Below, one piece after another: positions 11,864 to 24,620 of a stretch of DNA of 64,000 nucleotides (position 1 is its first letter; each line of letters starts with the position of its first letter). Where the stretch lies: NCBI GenBank assembly GCA_963969395.1, contig OZ017797.1, positions 6,014,001 to 6,078,000 on the forward strand, given 5' to 3'. The stretch comes from Pseudoscleropodium purum (Eukaryota > Streptophyta > Bryopsida > Hypnales > Brachytheciaceae). The notes below the pieces were generated by a model. The model saw only the letters and a program-made list of their open reading frames with translations. It was not told where the DNA came from and searched no databases. A program made the translations under genes and the position numbers.

Positions 11864-14800
11864 ATCATTATAACTATTTTAATTAACAAGATGAAAGTTA
11901 TGAGTTTCAGTTTGTGGGTAGGTGGTATGGAATCTCTACTCCAAAATAAACTTTGAAGTCTTGTTTGAAACTCAATTTTCAATATTTTTGAAAAAATAAA
12001 AATAAAATATGTGATGTAGATTGTTTAGTGATTACAATATTACGACTGGTGGGATTGCAATTTTTCAATTTTATAACTAAAATCTTAACAATTTTGTATT
12101 TTTAATCATATTATACATCTTTCTACAACATATGTTTTATGAAAATAGCAATATTCCAAAAACTTGACACTTTTAGGTTCAAAACTTGTAGTCTAAATTG
12201 TATACCAATCCTAGACTTTAGAGTTTAAAGGTCTGAAATCTATCCTAGTCTTACTAAATTAATGAAAAAATGGCACCATTTTAACAAAATATTTGTTCTA
12301 CTTTTTTTTTCAAGTATGAATATTGAATTTTTTTTAAAATTTTTTTAATATGTATTCCCAACTTAATTCTTCAACATATTATGGAGAGATGCAAGGTGTA
12401 GGATGTACATATTTTTGGGTAAAAAATTTGAAGTATGAAACTTAAACATTTGGGAAGAGTTGAAAATTATTCTTTTTGAAATTCAACCATCATGATCTTT
12501 CAATTGGTAAAGTTTCTTACTATGAAGTTTTAGGAAGGAGTACTCTAACAAGTTAATATAAAAATCCTATGGTTGGATTTGTTAATGAATAAATATAGAT
12601 GAAGATTTTAGCCTTGCTTTGGATACATGTATTTTGAAGCGATTTTGGGCCTACAAATGTTGCAATCCTTTGGGGGATAAACTTAAGGTAGTAATAGATT
12701 TGATGTAAATTTAAAGTGAGAAAGTGGCTAACTTATTGATCCTTTCTAAGATCCAAATATTTCTAAAAAAATTATAATTGGAGGAAAATATTAAAGGCCA
12801 AATTGCTTATATGTAGACTAATAAATCAATTGAAAACTAAAATTACTATCCATTTATTTTAAATAAAAAATAAATTTTAAAATTTTAAAATATTTCATAT
12901 TAATTTTGAAATATATCTAATTTATTATTTTAAAATTAAAAATTTTAATTTAATTTATAATTCTATCCTTAAGTACTAATTAAACTAATATATTTGGGCG
13001 TTTTGAAACTTAGAACCGACTCAAGTAATTTTAGTGATGAATTTTTAATTTTAGGCACATAATTAGGTTTACATTTGATAAAATGTTTTAAGTCATCTTA
13101 TAAATTTTTTTTGAAATTTATAGGGCTTTATATGTAAAATAAATCTACAATGTGCCATCCAAACCATCAAATTAGCTTTGGAGATTGATGACCTTAACTA
13201 ATGATAAAGATATCCATTAGGAGATTTTGGGGGGTTTGGGAGGGCTACAAATTCCCTAACGTTTTTAGACTCTATGAACTTGTTGAAACCTGCTACTTGA
13301 TGTAGCAGAACAACGACGACATCATTTTTCAAAAAAAAAAAAAAAAAATTCTTTTTTTACAACTTTGTTTTGTTTTTACTGTAGGGGGAACTATGGAGAG
13401 CACCAACTTGCAACAGGCCTCCTGGACCCAAAAAATCTTCTAATAATACCAAATTCTATTTGCAATCCTTATTATCTCTTCAAGGATTAGGCATTCAAAT
13501 CTTGGCCCAATTTTGAATAATGAATAATTGAAATACATCCTACACTCCTATGTATACATGGAAAAAAAATTCATACATTAGATTCTTGTATTGTACAAAA
13601 AATTGTATTTGGTGTCATAGGGTACGTAGCATAGTATCACATTGATAACTTTGCAATTGGAGACTATTTGTAAATATCTTTCAAACAATGACATCCAAAT
13701 CCACTTCTCTTTTTTTGATGACATTTGGAATAGTGATAAAAAAAACATTAAGCTAAATTTAATTACAATACTTGACATTTAGCATCACTCTCATTAATTA
13801 CATTTTTTAGTGTAATTCTTTAAATTTGGTATAGATTTCTAAAAACCCCTCTAGCTTTGACATCTCTAAACCTACATCTTCAAAGCTTGAAATTTGAGTT
13901 TGTATAGGTTTAGAAGCTCAAAGATCCCACAATGTAATAGAAAGAGCTTGCCTTCACCAATTTGGAAGAACTTCATTTCAAATGAAGGCATGAATGCTCA
14001 TAGTTTGTTGTAGCAAACACTTAAGTTAATGGTGAAATTTCCGCAAATTAAGGTTGTACCATTCATGGTGTAATTTCCTCCAAAGTGTAGGATTACATAA
14101 TTTGTCAACTACATGTTGGGCATATTCAACAACAAATTTTCCTTGTCTCATTTTTTCAAACGTAGTGCATATAATTATCTAATTAATCTTTTGTACTAAC
14201 CTTGGCCATGATGCATGTTCAAACTTCAATAATTGTCTGTTGGACATAGACTACCGAGTACAGTGAAATGGTTGAAAAAACTTGAAGTTTCTTGAAGTTT
14301 CTTCAATGAAAAAGGGAAGAAAAATGACAACCCACACACACATTGCTGCACATTCAAGAGTTTTCGACGAAATTAGCGACTGTACTTCAGCAAATTTCCT
14401 CCTCAAGGAAGGACCTACAATGCATTATTAAGTTAAAGGACTTTGACATTCTGCAAATTGCACTACAACAGGAAGCAACACATTTACGTGTAAGTCAGGA
14501 ACAAATTTAGAAGTGCAAACCAGTGCAAATCTTGTTGATAATAATTTCATAATTGTTTGAATAACTGCTTGGTGACATTTTCTCTTGCTGCAGTTGCAAA
14601 CCTAATTTATAAACTGGTTAGTTCGACATTCTCAAGCATTAAACTTGATTCAGAGAACCTCAAATTTGAGCACTAACTTAAAGGCAGGAGATGCATTAAG
14701 TTACGCCATTCAGGTCTGTCAGACACATTTTCATGAACCTCAAAACCTCTGCCACTCAGAATTTCTCACTGAAGAGAAGTAAATTGAACTGTTAGATGTG

Positions 14801-17800
14801 CAAGCAGCCGGGACTGAGGCTTATTAAACATTATGACAAGTCAAGAACATCTAGATTTGTAACTTTTGGGTTGGTTACGAGGCTTAAAAATGAGAAGAGT
14901 TATGGATTGTAATCCTCGAACTTCGAACTACCACCCAAATTGTCATTAAAATTACAAAACCGCAAACCAGTTGTGGATCACTGGATTTTCAAATTATGAA
15001 GATTTCTTCCACGTATTGTTTTGTAGTGAAAAAAGGAACTTCCTGCAATTGAGTACACACAATAGTTACAGATTTTGGTGTCATCAATACTAGAGACACT
15101 GACATTGTTGCTATGAACATTCAGTTGAACTTGGCATTTCGTGTGCATCACCAAATCTTGGAATTTATGAAAATGGCAGTAACCAATCCTAGTTTTGAGA
15201 GCTCTGGGAATCAGAGTTCTGGCATATTTAACGAGTTAATTGCCATACCAGACTCACGACCAACCAAATTACTCTCGAGACATGGAAGTTGAGTGCTATT
15301 AGAGTATGAGCTGCGACACCATTAATGTCTTCAAAAAGCAACTGATACATCAAAGGAAACAAGCTTGCACTACATCTACAGTAAGAGAAAGATCAAGCAA
15401 AACGTCAACTTTGATAAGTTGTTTGAATTCCACAACATTGGCACTCGATCAGCCTGAAGTAAATAAATCTACATTGGCCCTACTTATCAGAGCTTTGTGT
15501 GTCGATTCTTCTGTTTTTGAAGCTATCGTTGCATATTTGCAATGAAGCTTTTACAATTTCAGAACCGTGATTCTCCTCTTAACTTTCATAAATGGTCTAT
15601 GAGATCATTTCTCAGTTGAAAACGACTGCGCACAACTCCTTCATGGGGATACATTTTCTTTTATGAGCTAAACAGGTTTTGGTTTTGGGTTCAACTCGAA
15701 TCGTGTGCTTGTGTGTGGTAAGTTAGCCTCGAAGCAGGCTGAACATCTTCTTTTTTTTCTTCTTCTTCTTCTTCTTCTTCTTCCAAGCATTGGTCCTTGA
15801 AATTCCCCCGAGAATATCAATAACTGAAGCCATTCTTAACTCATTAGTGGGACTTTTAAACTACATTGTAGTCACGAGTACATGTTGTATGATTCGCAAT
15901 TTTACAGCAAAAGGGTATGCTTGCTGTAGAAGGGAGGGAGGAGTCCAAATGTGGCTGAACTTCATTCTGTTGGTAGTACTGCAACTTGGTCATGCCTTTT
16001 GGTCTTTGGTTCCATGATTTCAGTGAAGCTTTGGGGATGGAAAAACGTGTTACAAAAACGTCTACAATACATGCCTTGTTTGGACCAGATTAACAGTCTT
16101 TTGTGGAGTAGAGTACGCACAGAACAGCGGGTTGTGCATGAGGGTGCAAAATGTGTATGCATGGTGTGACTAACTAAACTCTAAACTTTTGCAACAGTTC
16201 TCGTGAGTAATTAGGTTCACGATCATGCAGAACATCTTGCACAGCTGATTCAGAAAGTGGATGGGAAATTTCTTAAAGATCCAAGGAGTTTCAAATCTTG
16301 ACATTCAATTGTTTACCCTACAATATAAAAAACAGCAGTCCATGGCTCCAGCAAATGCCCAGTCCATGTGGTTCAGGTGACACAAAAATGGGTAGGAAAC
16401 CAAGTGTCAAACACAGGCCAAGTATGACTGTGGTGGGTTGCAATATCGTGTTTTTATTTTTGTGTCTTTGACATACTGTACAAGGTGCATGAATTGACAC
16501 ATACAACAGTTATAATAATTTGTATTCATACTTAACCAAATCCAACAACATATGAAATTTTCAATTTAAATCATTATTGCTCCACCTGTGTCTGAGAAGT
16601 TGCAAAATGACCATATATTCTACATGTATGGTGCATTATAAGATTTACATATGAAAACAACCTCCTAATGAAATAGTTGAATTTTCAATCCAATAATATA
16701 TATGCCATGCCATAGTTTAGTACATATTTCATATTCTAAGAGTAAAACACAAAACCACACCAGTCACCTTTTAAGGATTAGGATTAAGGTAAGGTAAGCA
16801 ATCATATATCATAACATTTAGTAGTTGTTAGCCTCTCTACCCTCCCCTCAAACAGAATAGTGTGGAATATTCCACACCATTCAATAGTTATAAAAACAGG
16901 TGTCGAAATTTGTCAAACTATAAGTAGCCAGCTAGGTTCACAGCATGCCATGTGATGAAATTCTTGGATGATACCTGAAGAGAGGATAAGGCAGCCTCTC
17001 TTTAGGCTACTGAATGTTATGATGTACCACGACTAAATTGAGCCTATAATTATGTTCAATTATGTATCAAAGTGCACATAGTTTTGTAATGCGCATTGTT
17101 GCTACATTGTGACCTAAGTAGGCCACAACTCAACTAAAATTGCTGCACAAATACAATGGCTTCCCATACGTCGATTTTCAAACCTGAACTATGGCTTTCA
17201 CAAACCCACACTAACTGTTGAACCTTGTCCGATGTGAATGACGTCTACAGTCGGTTTCATACTTTAATAAATCTTCGTAAAGCCGTGGAATGTTTTGGTA
17301 CTTGCACATGTAAGTACTACAAGAGATAGCATAAGGAACAACATATTTTTCGAGATTCAAGTTTCATCGGAGGCTGCACAGATGATTGTACGTTACAATA
17401 CCACATTTCTTTTTCTTACAACAAAGCAGAGAAACCAAGCATGGTGAAACGAAGTTAAATCCTGGGCTTGTTGCAACTTGTTCATATCAGTTTTTAAGGT
17501 AATTTTAACACTGATTTTAAGATAAATTGAGGCTTTGTTTTTTCCTGCTCTCGCCACCCTCACTCATTCAACTGCTGTCCCGACCGGGGTTTGTTTCATT
17601 TACTTGAGAGCTCTGGTTGTTGCAAAAGCTTTTGAAAAAAACATAACTTACACGTGAAGAGTACAACCTTGAATGAGAGAATGCGTGAGGGTAAAATGTA
17701 CAAGTAGAATTCTTGACAGATTTGTGAGCTGAAAGAGAAGAAGATTCAAAGCACTGCAAACTGGGGTTCTGAGCCTTGGATCCACGGACTATGTATCTAT

Positions 17801-20800
17801 GTAAGTTAAGAATTTTTTGAAGCAAGACTCAAAAGTTTGCAGCATTTTCAGAATTGAATGAAAGTGCACCCCTTGACTTAATCATGTTTGCACTCTACAC
17901 CCGAATCGAGTGATTAATAAACACATTTTAAATTAGATGTTTGCAGCATGTTCGTAGAGTGAAAGTGCATCCCTTTTATCCTATTTGCACGCCACCAAAA
18001 TACACTGATGATAACTTAACCCCAAATCGCCCCAGGGAACCTGAAGCGTCCTCACATATTATAGAAGTCCAATTTGAAGTGCTGTAACTTTTGCATCTGA
18101 TGTTGGAATTCAATAAGACTTGTTGGAAAATCTGAGGTCTCTCTTCTAGTTTTTGTGGTAAAATTTTAAGATTAGTACAAGATGTAATGAGTTTTTGGAA
18201 GTCATTCGAAGTTCACAAGTTCAATTTGAGTTCACCAAACTGCATTTTGATGGCTGCAACTTTGGGGGCTTGTATCTCCTTCATCCAATGTTTGTTTTCA
18301 ATAAACTTTGTTGTATTATGTTCACCTTGAAGTCTAGTTATTGTTAAAAAAATTATCTTGTCAATCTCAGTTGTTTTAAATGTTTGGGAGCAATTCGAAG
18401 TTCAATATCTGGACATTTTTGGATTGTTGTAGAACTATTGGCGACTTGCTTCTTCTTCATACAGTGTCTATTTTCAATCATTTTTTTGGGGGGGGGAGAA
18501 GTTGCACGTATTAGTCTAGTTTGTGTGATTAAAATTCATACCAATCCAAGAAGTTATGAGTGATTGAGAAGCATTTTAGTAGAAGGAGGTTCAACCTTAC
18601 ATGTGTTTTTTGCAATTTTTTTTTGCAATTTTTTGACATTTCAAAGCTATTTTGTGGACACAATCAGTCAATTGAATGAATTTTTTTTTCACTAATGTGT
18701 TTGTATGCTGATTTTGAAGCACTTTATAGTTTTTATTTTTTCATTTGAGTAGGTTTAGAAATCAAATTTCACCTCCAAATGTGTTGCTAAAAAAATTTCA
18801 GCATCCTTTTTCAACACTAGAACATTATAATCTTGCAATTTATATGGCCAAATGGCTCTAAATTTAATTCATGTCATCTACAACACATACACTAAGATAT
18901 AATAGTTGAAATTTCCATACCTTAGTGACCTTTAGACCTATAACACTTCAAAAGCAATGATGTTTTTAAACCCAAAAGCCCTAGGCATTTTAGGATTTAA
19001 TACCTTGCAACTACAAAATACTAATTTTGAAGTTATAATCTAAGATGGACACACCAAAAAACCCACTTTGTCTAAAACTACCATCATCACTCTATGTACA
19101 TCTCCAAAATGTATTGGAACCCTCTTTCATGCTTTCACTTGCCATCAAGAAAATATGAAACTTTGACCATTCTAATAATAAAAACTATGCATAGTATCCC
19201 AAAGTGGTGGTTTTGAGGTAATTTTAGTCATAGCAATAATCTACTGTATTTGGTGCATTTGTGATTTTCAAGAATCAAGTAGAATCTAGTAGTTAACATA
19301 TTGTAGTTGTTTGTATAAAATAGGTATAAATAGAACCACAAATAAACCTTTTGTAGATGACTTCCTAAATATTTCCATGTTATTAGTTGGATATAAGGTA
19401 GATTAGTCTATTACCACCCAGATTTTTTTATCTAAGTACCTTGGAGAAGCTATTTATCAACTCACATATTTTTTAAAGATTAAAAAGTTTGAGAGAAGCC
19501 ATTTGCAAATAGAATTAAGAGATTTTGACAAGAAACAAATTTTTTGTAATTCTTCAAAGTTTGTTGGGACTAAATTGGCAAAAGGTGGGTTATTTGGACC
19601 CATGCTAAACCACATGCTAAAATGTCCCTTCCCCGAGTGCATTGTCATGATGCTAAAGAGTTGCTAAGATTGTGGTAATGGATGGGTAACTAAGACAAAT
19701 AGAAGGATTTAATAGATGTTGGAATAAAATAAGTGAATGATAGCATTGTATTGTTCTACCTTAGCCAAGTTTCATGCTTGCCAATATGAATGTCTCTTCT
19801 TTCTGGAGGACTACATCCACATGCTAGATGAGAAGATGCATAATATTACTACTACAATGTCTACAAATCTTTTAATCAGGACAACAATTTCAATGACTGC
19901 TTGATCCTGATACTCAACTCTTGTAGAATAAGACACAAGACACTATTTTTGTAACACAATTAACTAATCTCAAGAGAAGCTATCAAGGTACAATGCCTTG
20001 ACCTTTGTATGATAGTAAGGTAATTGCACTTAATTGTGACCTATTCCTAATACCAACCTCTACTTATTTTTGCTTGAAATGCATTGCCTCTATTCATGAG
20101 AATCTAGCATCAATTTGTGGTATAATTCTTATTTTCAACTCTTTTAAAATACATTGATTATTTGAACAATGTCCAAAAACCTCATTCTTAGAGAATATAG
20201 AATCTCTTTTTAATTGCTATCAAGACCCAACAAAAACTTTTGGAGTTCAATATTATAAACGATGCTTAAAATTTTATTTGGATGATTTTAGGTGTTATTA
20301 CCTTAGTCTAGTATATAAACGAGCTAAATATCTTTTTGGATTGCGCTTGTTTATCATGATCTTGCTTGTTTGTAATCAATGAGATGGATCTACATAAAAA
20401 TACTCGACTCATAGGGAGCCTTTTTCATTGTTGAAAGGTTTTCAAAAGAAGTTCTCATTATTCTAATACAACAAAAAGTTCCTTGAAAATACTTCAATAC
20501 TTCCTTAGAAAGAGGGCATGGACAAAAGCTCAAGAAACAACTTAGGTTGGAGGCTTGAAGGACAAGCCTCTCTCAAAAACTTTTCAATATATTCTTTGGT
20601 AGTTTAGGGAGTTAGTGGACATGAGCAAGGTTGATGAAAATTTAGGAATTATTTTTTACATTTCATTTATGATCCTCTAACAAAGACACACTTTCAATGC
20701 CTTCTCTATCAATGGCCTAAAAAAGTCACAACGGAACTCATAAGATGTAGAACCTTTTTTAGTAGCATACTACCACCATCATGGAACTTCCTAAGTATTT

Positions 20801-21149
20801 AAATTCTTTGAAACTATCTAAATTAAGAAAGTAGGCAATAATATGTTCTTTAAAACTTGTCAATATAAAATGCAATTTCAAACAACAATACCAAAAGGTA
20901 GTGAAGTGTCGAGATGATAAATAAATAAACTACTAAGAAATTTTTTTTAACAAAACCTTTCTATACTTTCTATGAAACTTCACCACTTCATTGGAATTAT
21001 TTTAAGAATTCTCTCCCAATTTTCTTTCACAATCTTGTCACAAAACTTTACTTTGCTAGAGATAGCCACATGGGCCAAACTAGTCAATCTATTACATATG
21101 AGATTGGATACTTTTCAAATAAAGTCACTATAATAAAATCTTGTTTTAG
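11864..21149. other. Long gene-free AT-rich stretch with decayed repeats
   Basis: I see no supportable gene in these 9.3 kb. It contains an 18-bp A tract at 13331-13348, a (TTC)n tract at about 15759-15784, and a segment at 12480-12700 that resembles 39950-40200 (both have GATGAAGAT and a TTTTGGGCCT stretch). The part at 14.2-16.5 kb is less AT-rich but has only short frames without recognisable domains. Confidence 0.5.
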
Positions 21150-21338
21150 GTGATGGATTGGCATCAAAAGGAACAAATTTTAGATGACATCCGAGGTGAC
21201 ATTGAAAAAAAAACCCAGTTTTTTATGTCAATAATGATGTCTGTTGATGTTATATTGGACACCATTGTTGACATAAAAATATGTTTTTTTTTTAATGTCA
21301 CCTAAAATCTGTTCCCATTAGATGAGATTCAACATCAC
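21150..21338. repeat. 189-bp foldback (MITE-like hairpin)
   Basis: The left arm has GGAACAAATTTTAGATGACAT followed by GGTGACATT and an A run. The inverse of the right arm has GGGAACAGATTTTAGGTGACATT and an A run. The arms pair through ATTTTTATGTCAACAATGG-like sequence to a centre near 21243. Outer GTGATG/CATCAC mark the ends. It could be a MITE or a small-RNA hairpin; the sequence alone does not separate these. Confidence 0.65.
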
Positions 21339-23570
21339 AGGAGGGTTGTAAGTTTCCTTGCCTAAATCTGCGTTCCCAGGCTCGGTGCACTGCCTCGCAA
21401 CAGCTGTGTGATGTGGTAAAATGATTGCCACGTCACTTTTTCTTTTTTCTTTTTAAAAATTTTTTTAAAAAAAACTTCCAATTTTTTTTTGCATTTAAAA
21501 TTTTTTTTTAAAATTTCCAAAAAGAAATGAATTCTAATAGCGGCCATTCCCGGACTGCCCGGGGAACAACGCTAGGAATAGGCCTAGACGGCCCTTTTGA
21601 ACCCCAAAAAAACATCTAATGTTTTGACATCAATAAACTTTGGTTTCTTATAGTCTAGGCTTGTTTGGGATCACTAAAGGAGTTCCATGAAAAACTATTA
21701 TTTAGAAATTGTTTTTGACAGATGACTATAAAAAGTCTTCAAGAAACTTTACATCATTCTATGATAATACAAAATGAAAGATTCCTTGGAAACTTTTCAA
21801 TATTAAAAATGTGTCATTGAACTGATTGAAGCAACAATCTAAGAACATGGTGACACATAAAGTCTATAAAATAAATAAATAAACAAAAAAATCCCCTTAA
21901 GACAAACATTTAATACTTTATATGGATTGAAGTTCCCTATTTGAGAGTATAATTTAGAAATTTCATTCACTTTCAATTTGTAATCCTCTAATTGGGACAC
22001 ACTTTCAATGGCTTCCAAGATGCTGAATAGCATGGGTCAAGTTGGTGATTTTGCAATACACTAGGAAATTATGGGACCACTCACTACTTACAGATTCTTA
22101 CCTAAACATACGCCTATTTATGAGAGCTTAGTACGGTCAATATTAGGCACATGTTTTCAGCACTTTGGAACTTCACAATTTATTCACATGGTAGTTGAAA
22201 GATCAATCCCTAAGAAATTCTAAAATCCCCTTTCAACTACCAACAACATGAGCCAACAAAAGCTTTTGTACTTCAAAACAATATACCCATTAGGCCCATG
22301 TTCAAAACCTTGTTCGGACAATCTTAGGTACTCAATTACCGTACCTTCCAGCCTGCTCAATCATGTAAAACGTGCTCTCTATTGACTGTGTCCAGTAGGC
22401 AAACAACTAATGGCAATGAAATGCTCACCCTGCAAGTACTCAAAAACCCAAAGGCTGACTTGACACTGAAATTTTCAAGACAAAGGATTACTTCAACTTT
22501 TTTAGATGCACATTTCCAGGTCGGGTTTCCCAATTCATCACCGTTTTTTTTAGAACACGGAATTTCTTACATCCACACAAAGGCTTTGTACTTGACACAG
22601 GAAATTCAGTACGGCTGTCTGTGCGGCTGTGCTTCTATGCAAGTACAAGTATGTGTGTGTGGTAAAAAGTTTGTTGAATAGATAACTCTAGAAGTACTAG
22701 ACGGAAAAGGAGGTCTTTGAACACCAAGCTGCAGTGACTTTTGCCGAAGTCCTATAACTTATAAATGTCACCAAATAATAGTAATTCATTCCAGACCCGC
22801 CTGTCCACTTTCAATTCACGCTTTCAATTGATTTCAAGTGAATTGAGAACTTCTGAAATCCAGAAAGGCTGCAGTGCACAAAGTATATCCAGAATCGAAT
22901 TCCTCCATACACACAAAGGATGCGAATTGAAATACATATATATAAATATCCACCCTTGGAGAATGGAAGCACGTGACTGTGCCACTTTCACTGTCACCAA
23001 CAGTTAAGCCGCGAATAAGCTTGGAAGCATGACCTGCAATGCGTACGTAGCCGAGCAATGGCATGGGGTCACAAGCACAGTTCATGGTCCAATTCGAAGC
23101 TTGCATTGAGTTGAAGCGTTTTGTAAACCCGATTCACTGCAAGTCAGCGCATGATTTCAAGGATTGCAAAAAGTAACAAGAAACGCAACAGTCAAGCTCT
23201 TCAGTTGCCGAATCTAACTTCAAATTCTAACTGCAGTTCACATGATTGCCGTCTCCTATATATTCTTCCTTTATTCTACCAACAGGAGCTCGTCTGACTT
23301 GCCTTGAAGTTCCCAGCACGAAACCATTGTATCAAATTCACCATGTCTGTCGTCTCCCTCGATCGCGAAATTCGTACGTCGCCCTTCAGGATTTATCAAT
23401 GCGTGTTTCGAGCTCCGAAATTTGATCAGGAGTCTAGCTAGCGATGGAAAGAGATAGGACTGCCGAGACTGCTCTTATCACATGGGTTCCATCTAGTATC
23501 ATGTCCTCTGTTGAAAGTTCTTTTGTCATTCCTTTGGAAGAGAATGCAACTAAAGGTACATCCTGGAAGC
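21339..23570. other. Gene-free stretch, nothing firm
   Basis: The segment contains short frames only. The longest is a 99-codon frame near 22400, with no recognisable motif. A CCTATATATTC element at about 23257 resembles a TATA box, but no gene can be tied to it. Confidence 0.45.
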
Positions 23571-24150
23571 ACGGGCCCATGACGACTGAGTGATTTCAAA
23601 TGGAACTGTGCATCACTTGGTTCGCTTGCTGTCATTTTGCAACTAGATATGAATGAAAAAAAATTTATTTTTATTTTTCAGAGATGAAATCGTGTGTCTG
23701 ATGCAAGTCATAAAGTTTTCAAATTTTTTGGGGGAAATTTGAAATTACTGTGAATTTTCTATGAAAAAGAAGGGGGAAAATTCATTTCCAATACAAAATA
23801 AATTCAAAAAAGGTGAGATTTTCACTATAGATGTATATTATAGTGTATAACATCACATTGTAAAACCTAAGTTGTCATGTCACTCTAAAATTAGAAAATC
23901 AACAAACCATGGTTTTGGTGTAAAATAATAAAACTTATGAATTTTTAAGAATTTCTAATTGGAGAAGAAACTAGACTTGATAAGCTTTGTTTCATTAGTT
24001 GGACTCAAAGTAAAAAAACATCATTTTTAAGGCTAAAATTCACATCAAGAAGAAATGGCAAAAAATGGCAAAAACACACTACAATGGGGTGATCCATGTA
24101 TCCAACATCTTCTACTTCTTCTTCTTCAGAAAAGTCTATAATACAATCCA
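23571..24150 (-). repeat. Copy 2 of the ~590 bp dispersed repeat, joined to DUF7869-like coding remnant
   Basis: Direct-repeat partner of 5836-6420, starting at the same ACGGGCCCATGAC. It runs rightward into the C-terminal coding remnant at 24005-24600. Read on the minus strand it is therefore the 3' coding end plus 3' non-coding terminus of one element family. Confidence 0.65.
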
Positions 24151-24600
24151 TTGTTGACTTTTTATATTTTATGACAGGGACCCCTCTGCTATCCATGTAG
24201 AACCTGAAAAGATGCATCTCCCTACTTCAATTAATCTAGCCATCCCACTGCTCAGATAATTATTTACGAATGACTTGAAATCCGCCACCACTTGTACAAA
24301 CTCTTGCATAAATGATAGTTTTGGGGACTGCATAAAGGCTTTCATCAAGTCAACGACAACAAAAGTGTTTGTCCTCTTCAAGGCCTTTGAGAGATGACTA
24401 AAACAAGTATCAATGTCCTCATGAGTGTGTCCAATTAGTAGAAAACTAACCGAATTTCCTTAAACACACCTTGTGCAATGAGTAAGGACAAGAATGCCAT
24501 AAAATCTACTAGTTCTTGTTATCAAGATGAAGATACAATTTTTGGGGAAGAGGGACGGATCCACATTGAGGTACTACTTCCATCAAATTCAAGCTGTCTA
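24005..24600 (-). pseudogene. DUF7869-like protein fragment, frameshifted
   Basis: Across two frames on the minus strand I read, in order: LPQKLYLHLDNKN, FMAFLSLLIAQGVFKEIRL, FLLIGHTHEDID, CFSHLSKALKRTNTFVVVDL and LFRFYMDSRGVPVIKYKK. This order (a LxLDN..DNKN start, a GHTHEDID motif, then a RFxMDxxGxPVxxYK end) is what I know from DUF7869-type proteins, which are common in plant and animal repeats and whose biochemical role is not established. Stops follow NKN, and a frameshift lies just before GHTHEDID. The gene is dead. The N-terminal half was not recognised upstream. Confidence 0.62.
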
Positions 24601-24620
24601 CACACCTAGACTTACTTCTA

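Noticed and set aside
22382..22681. 99-codon plus-strand frame near 22.4 kb
   Set aside because: No recognisable domain or supporting splice signals; length is not exceptional for the window.
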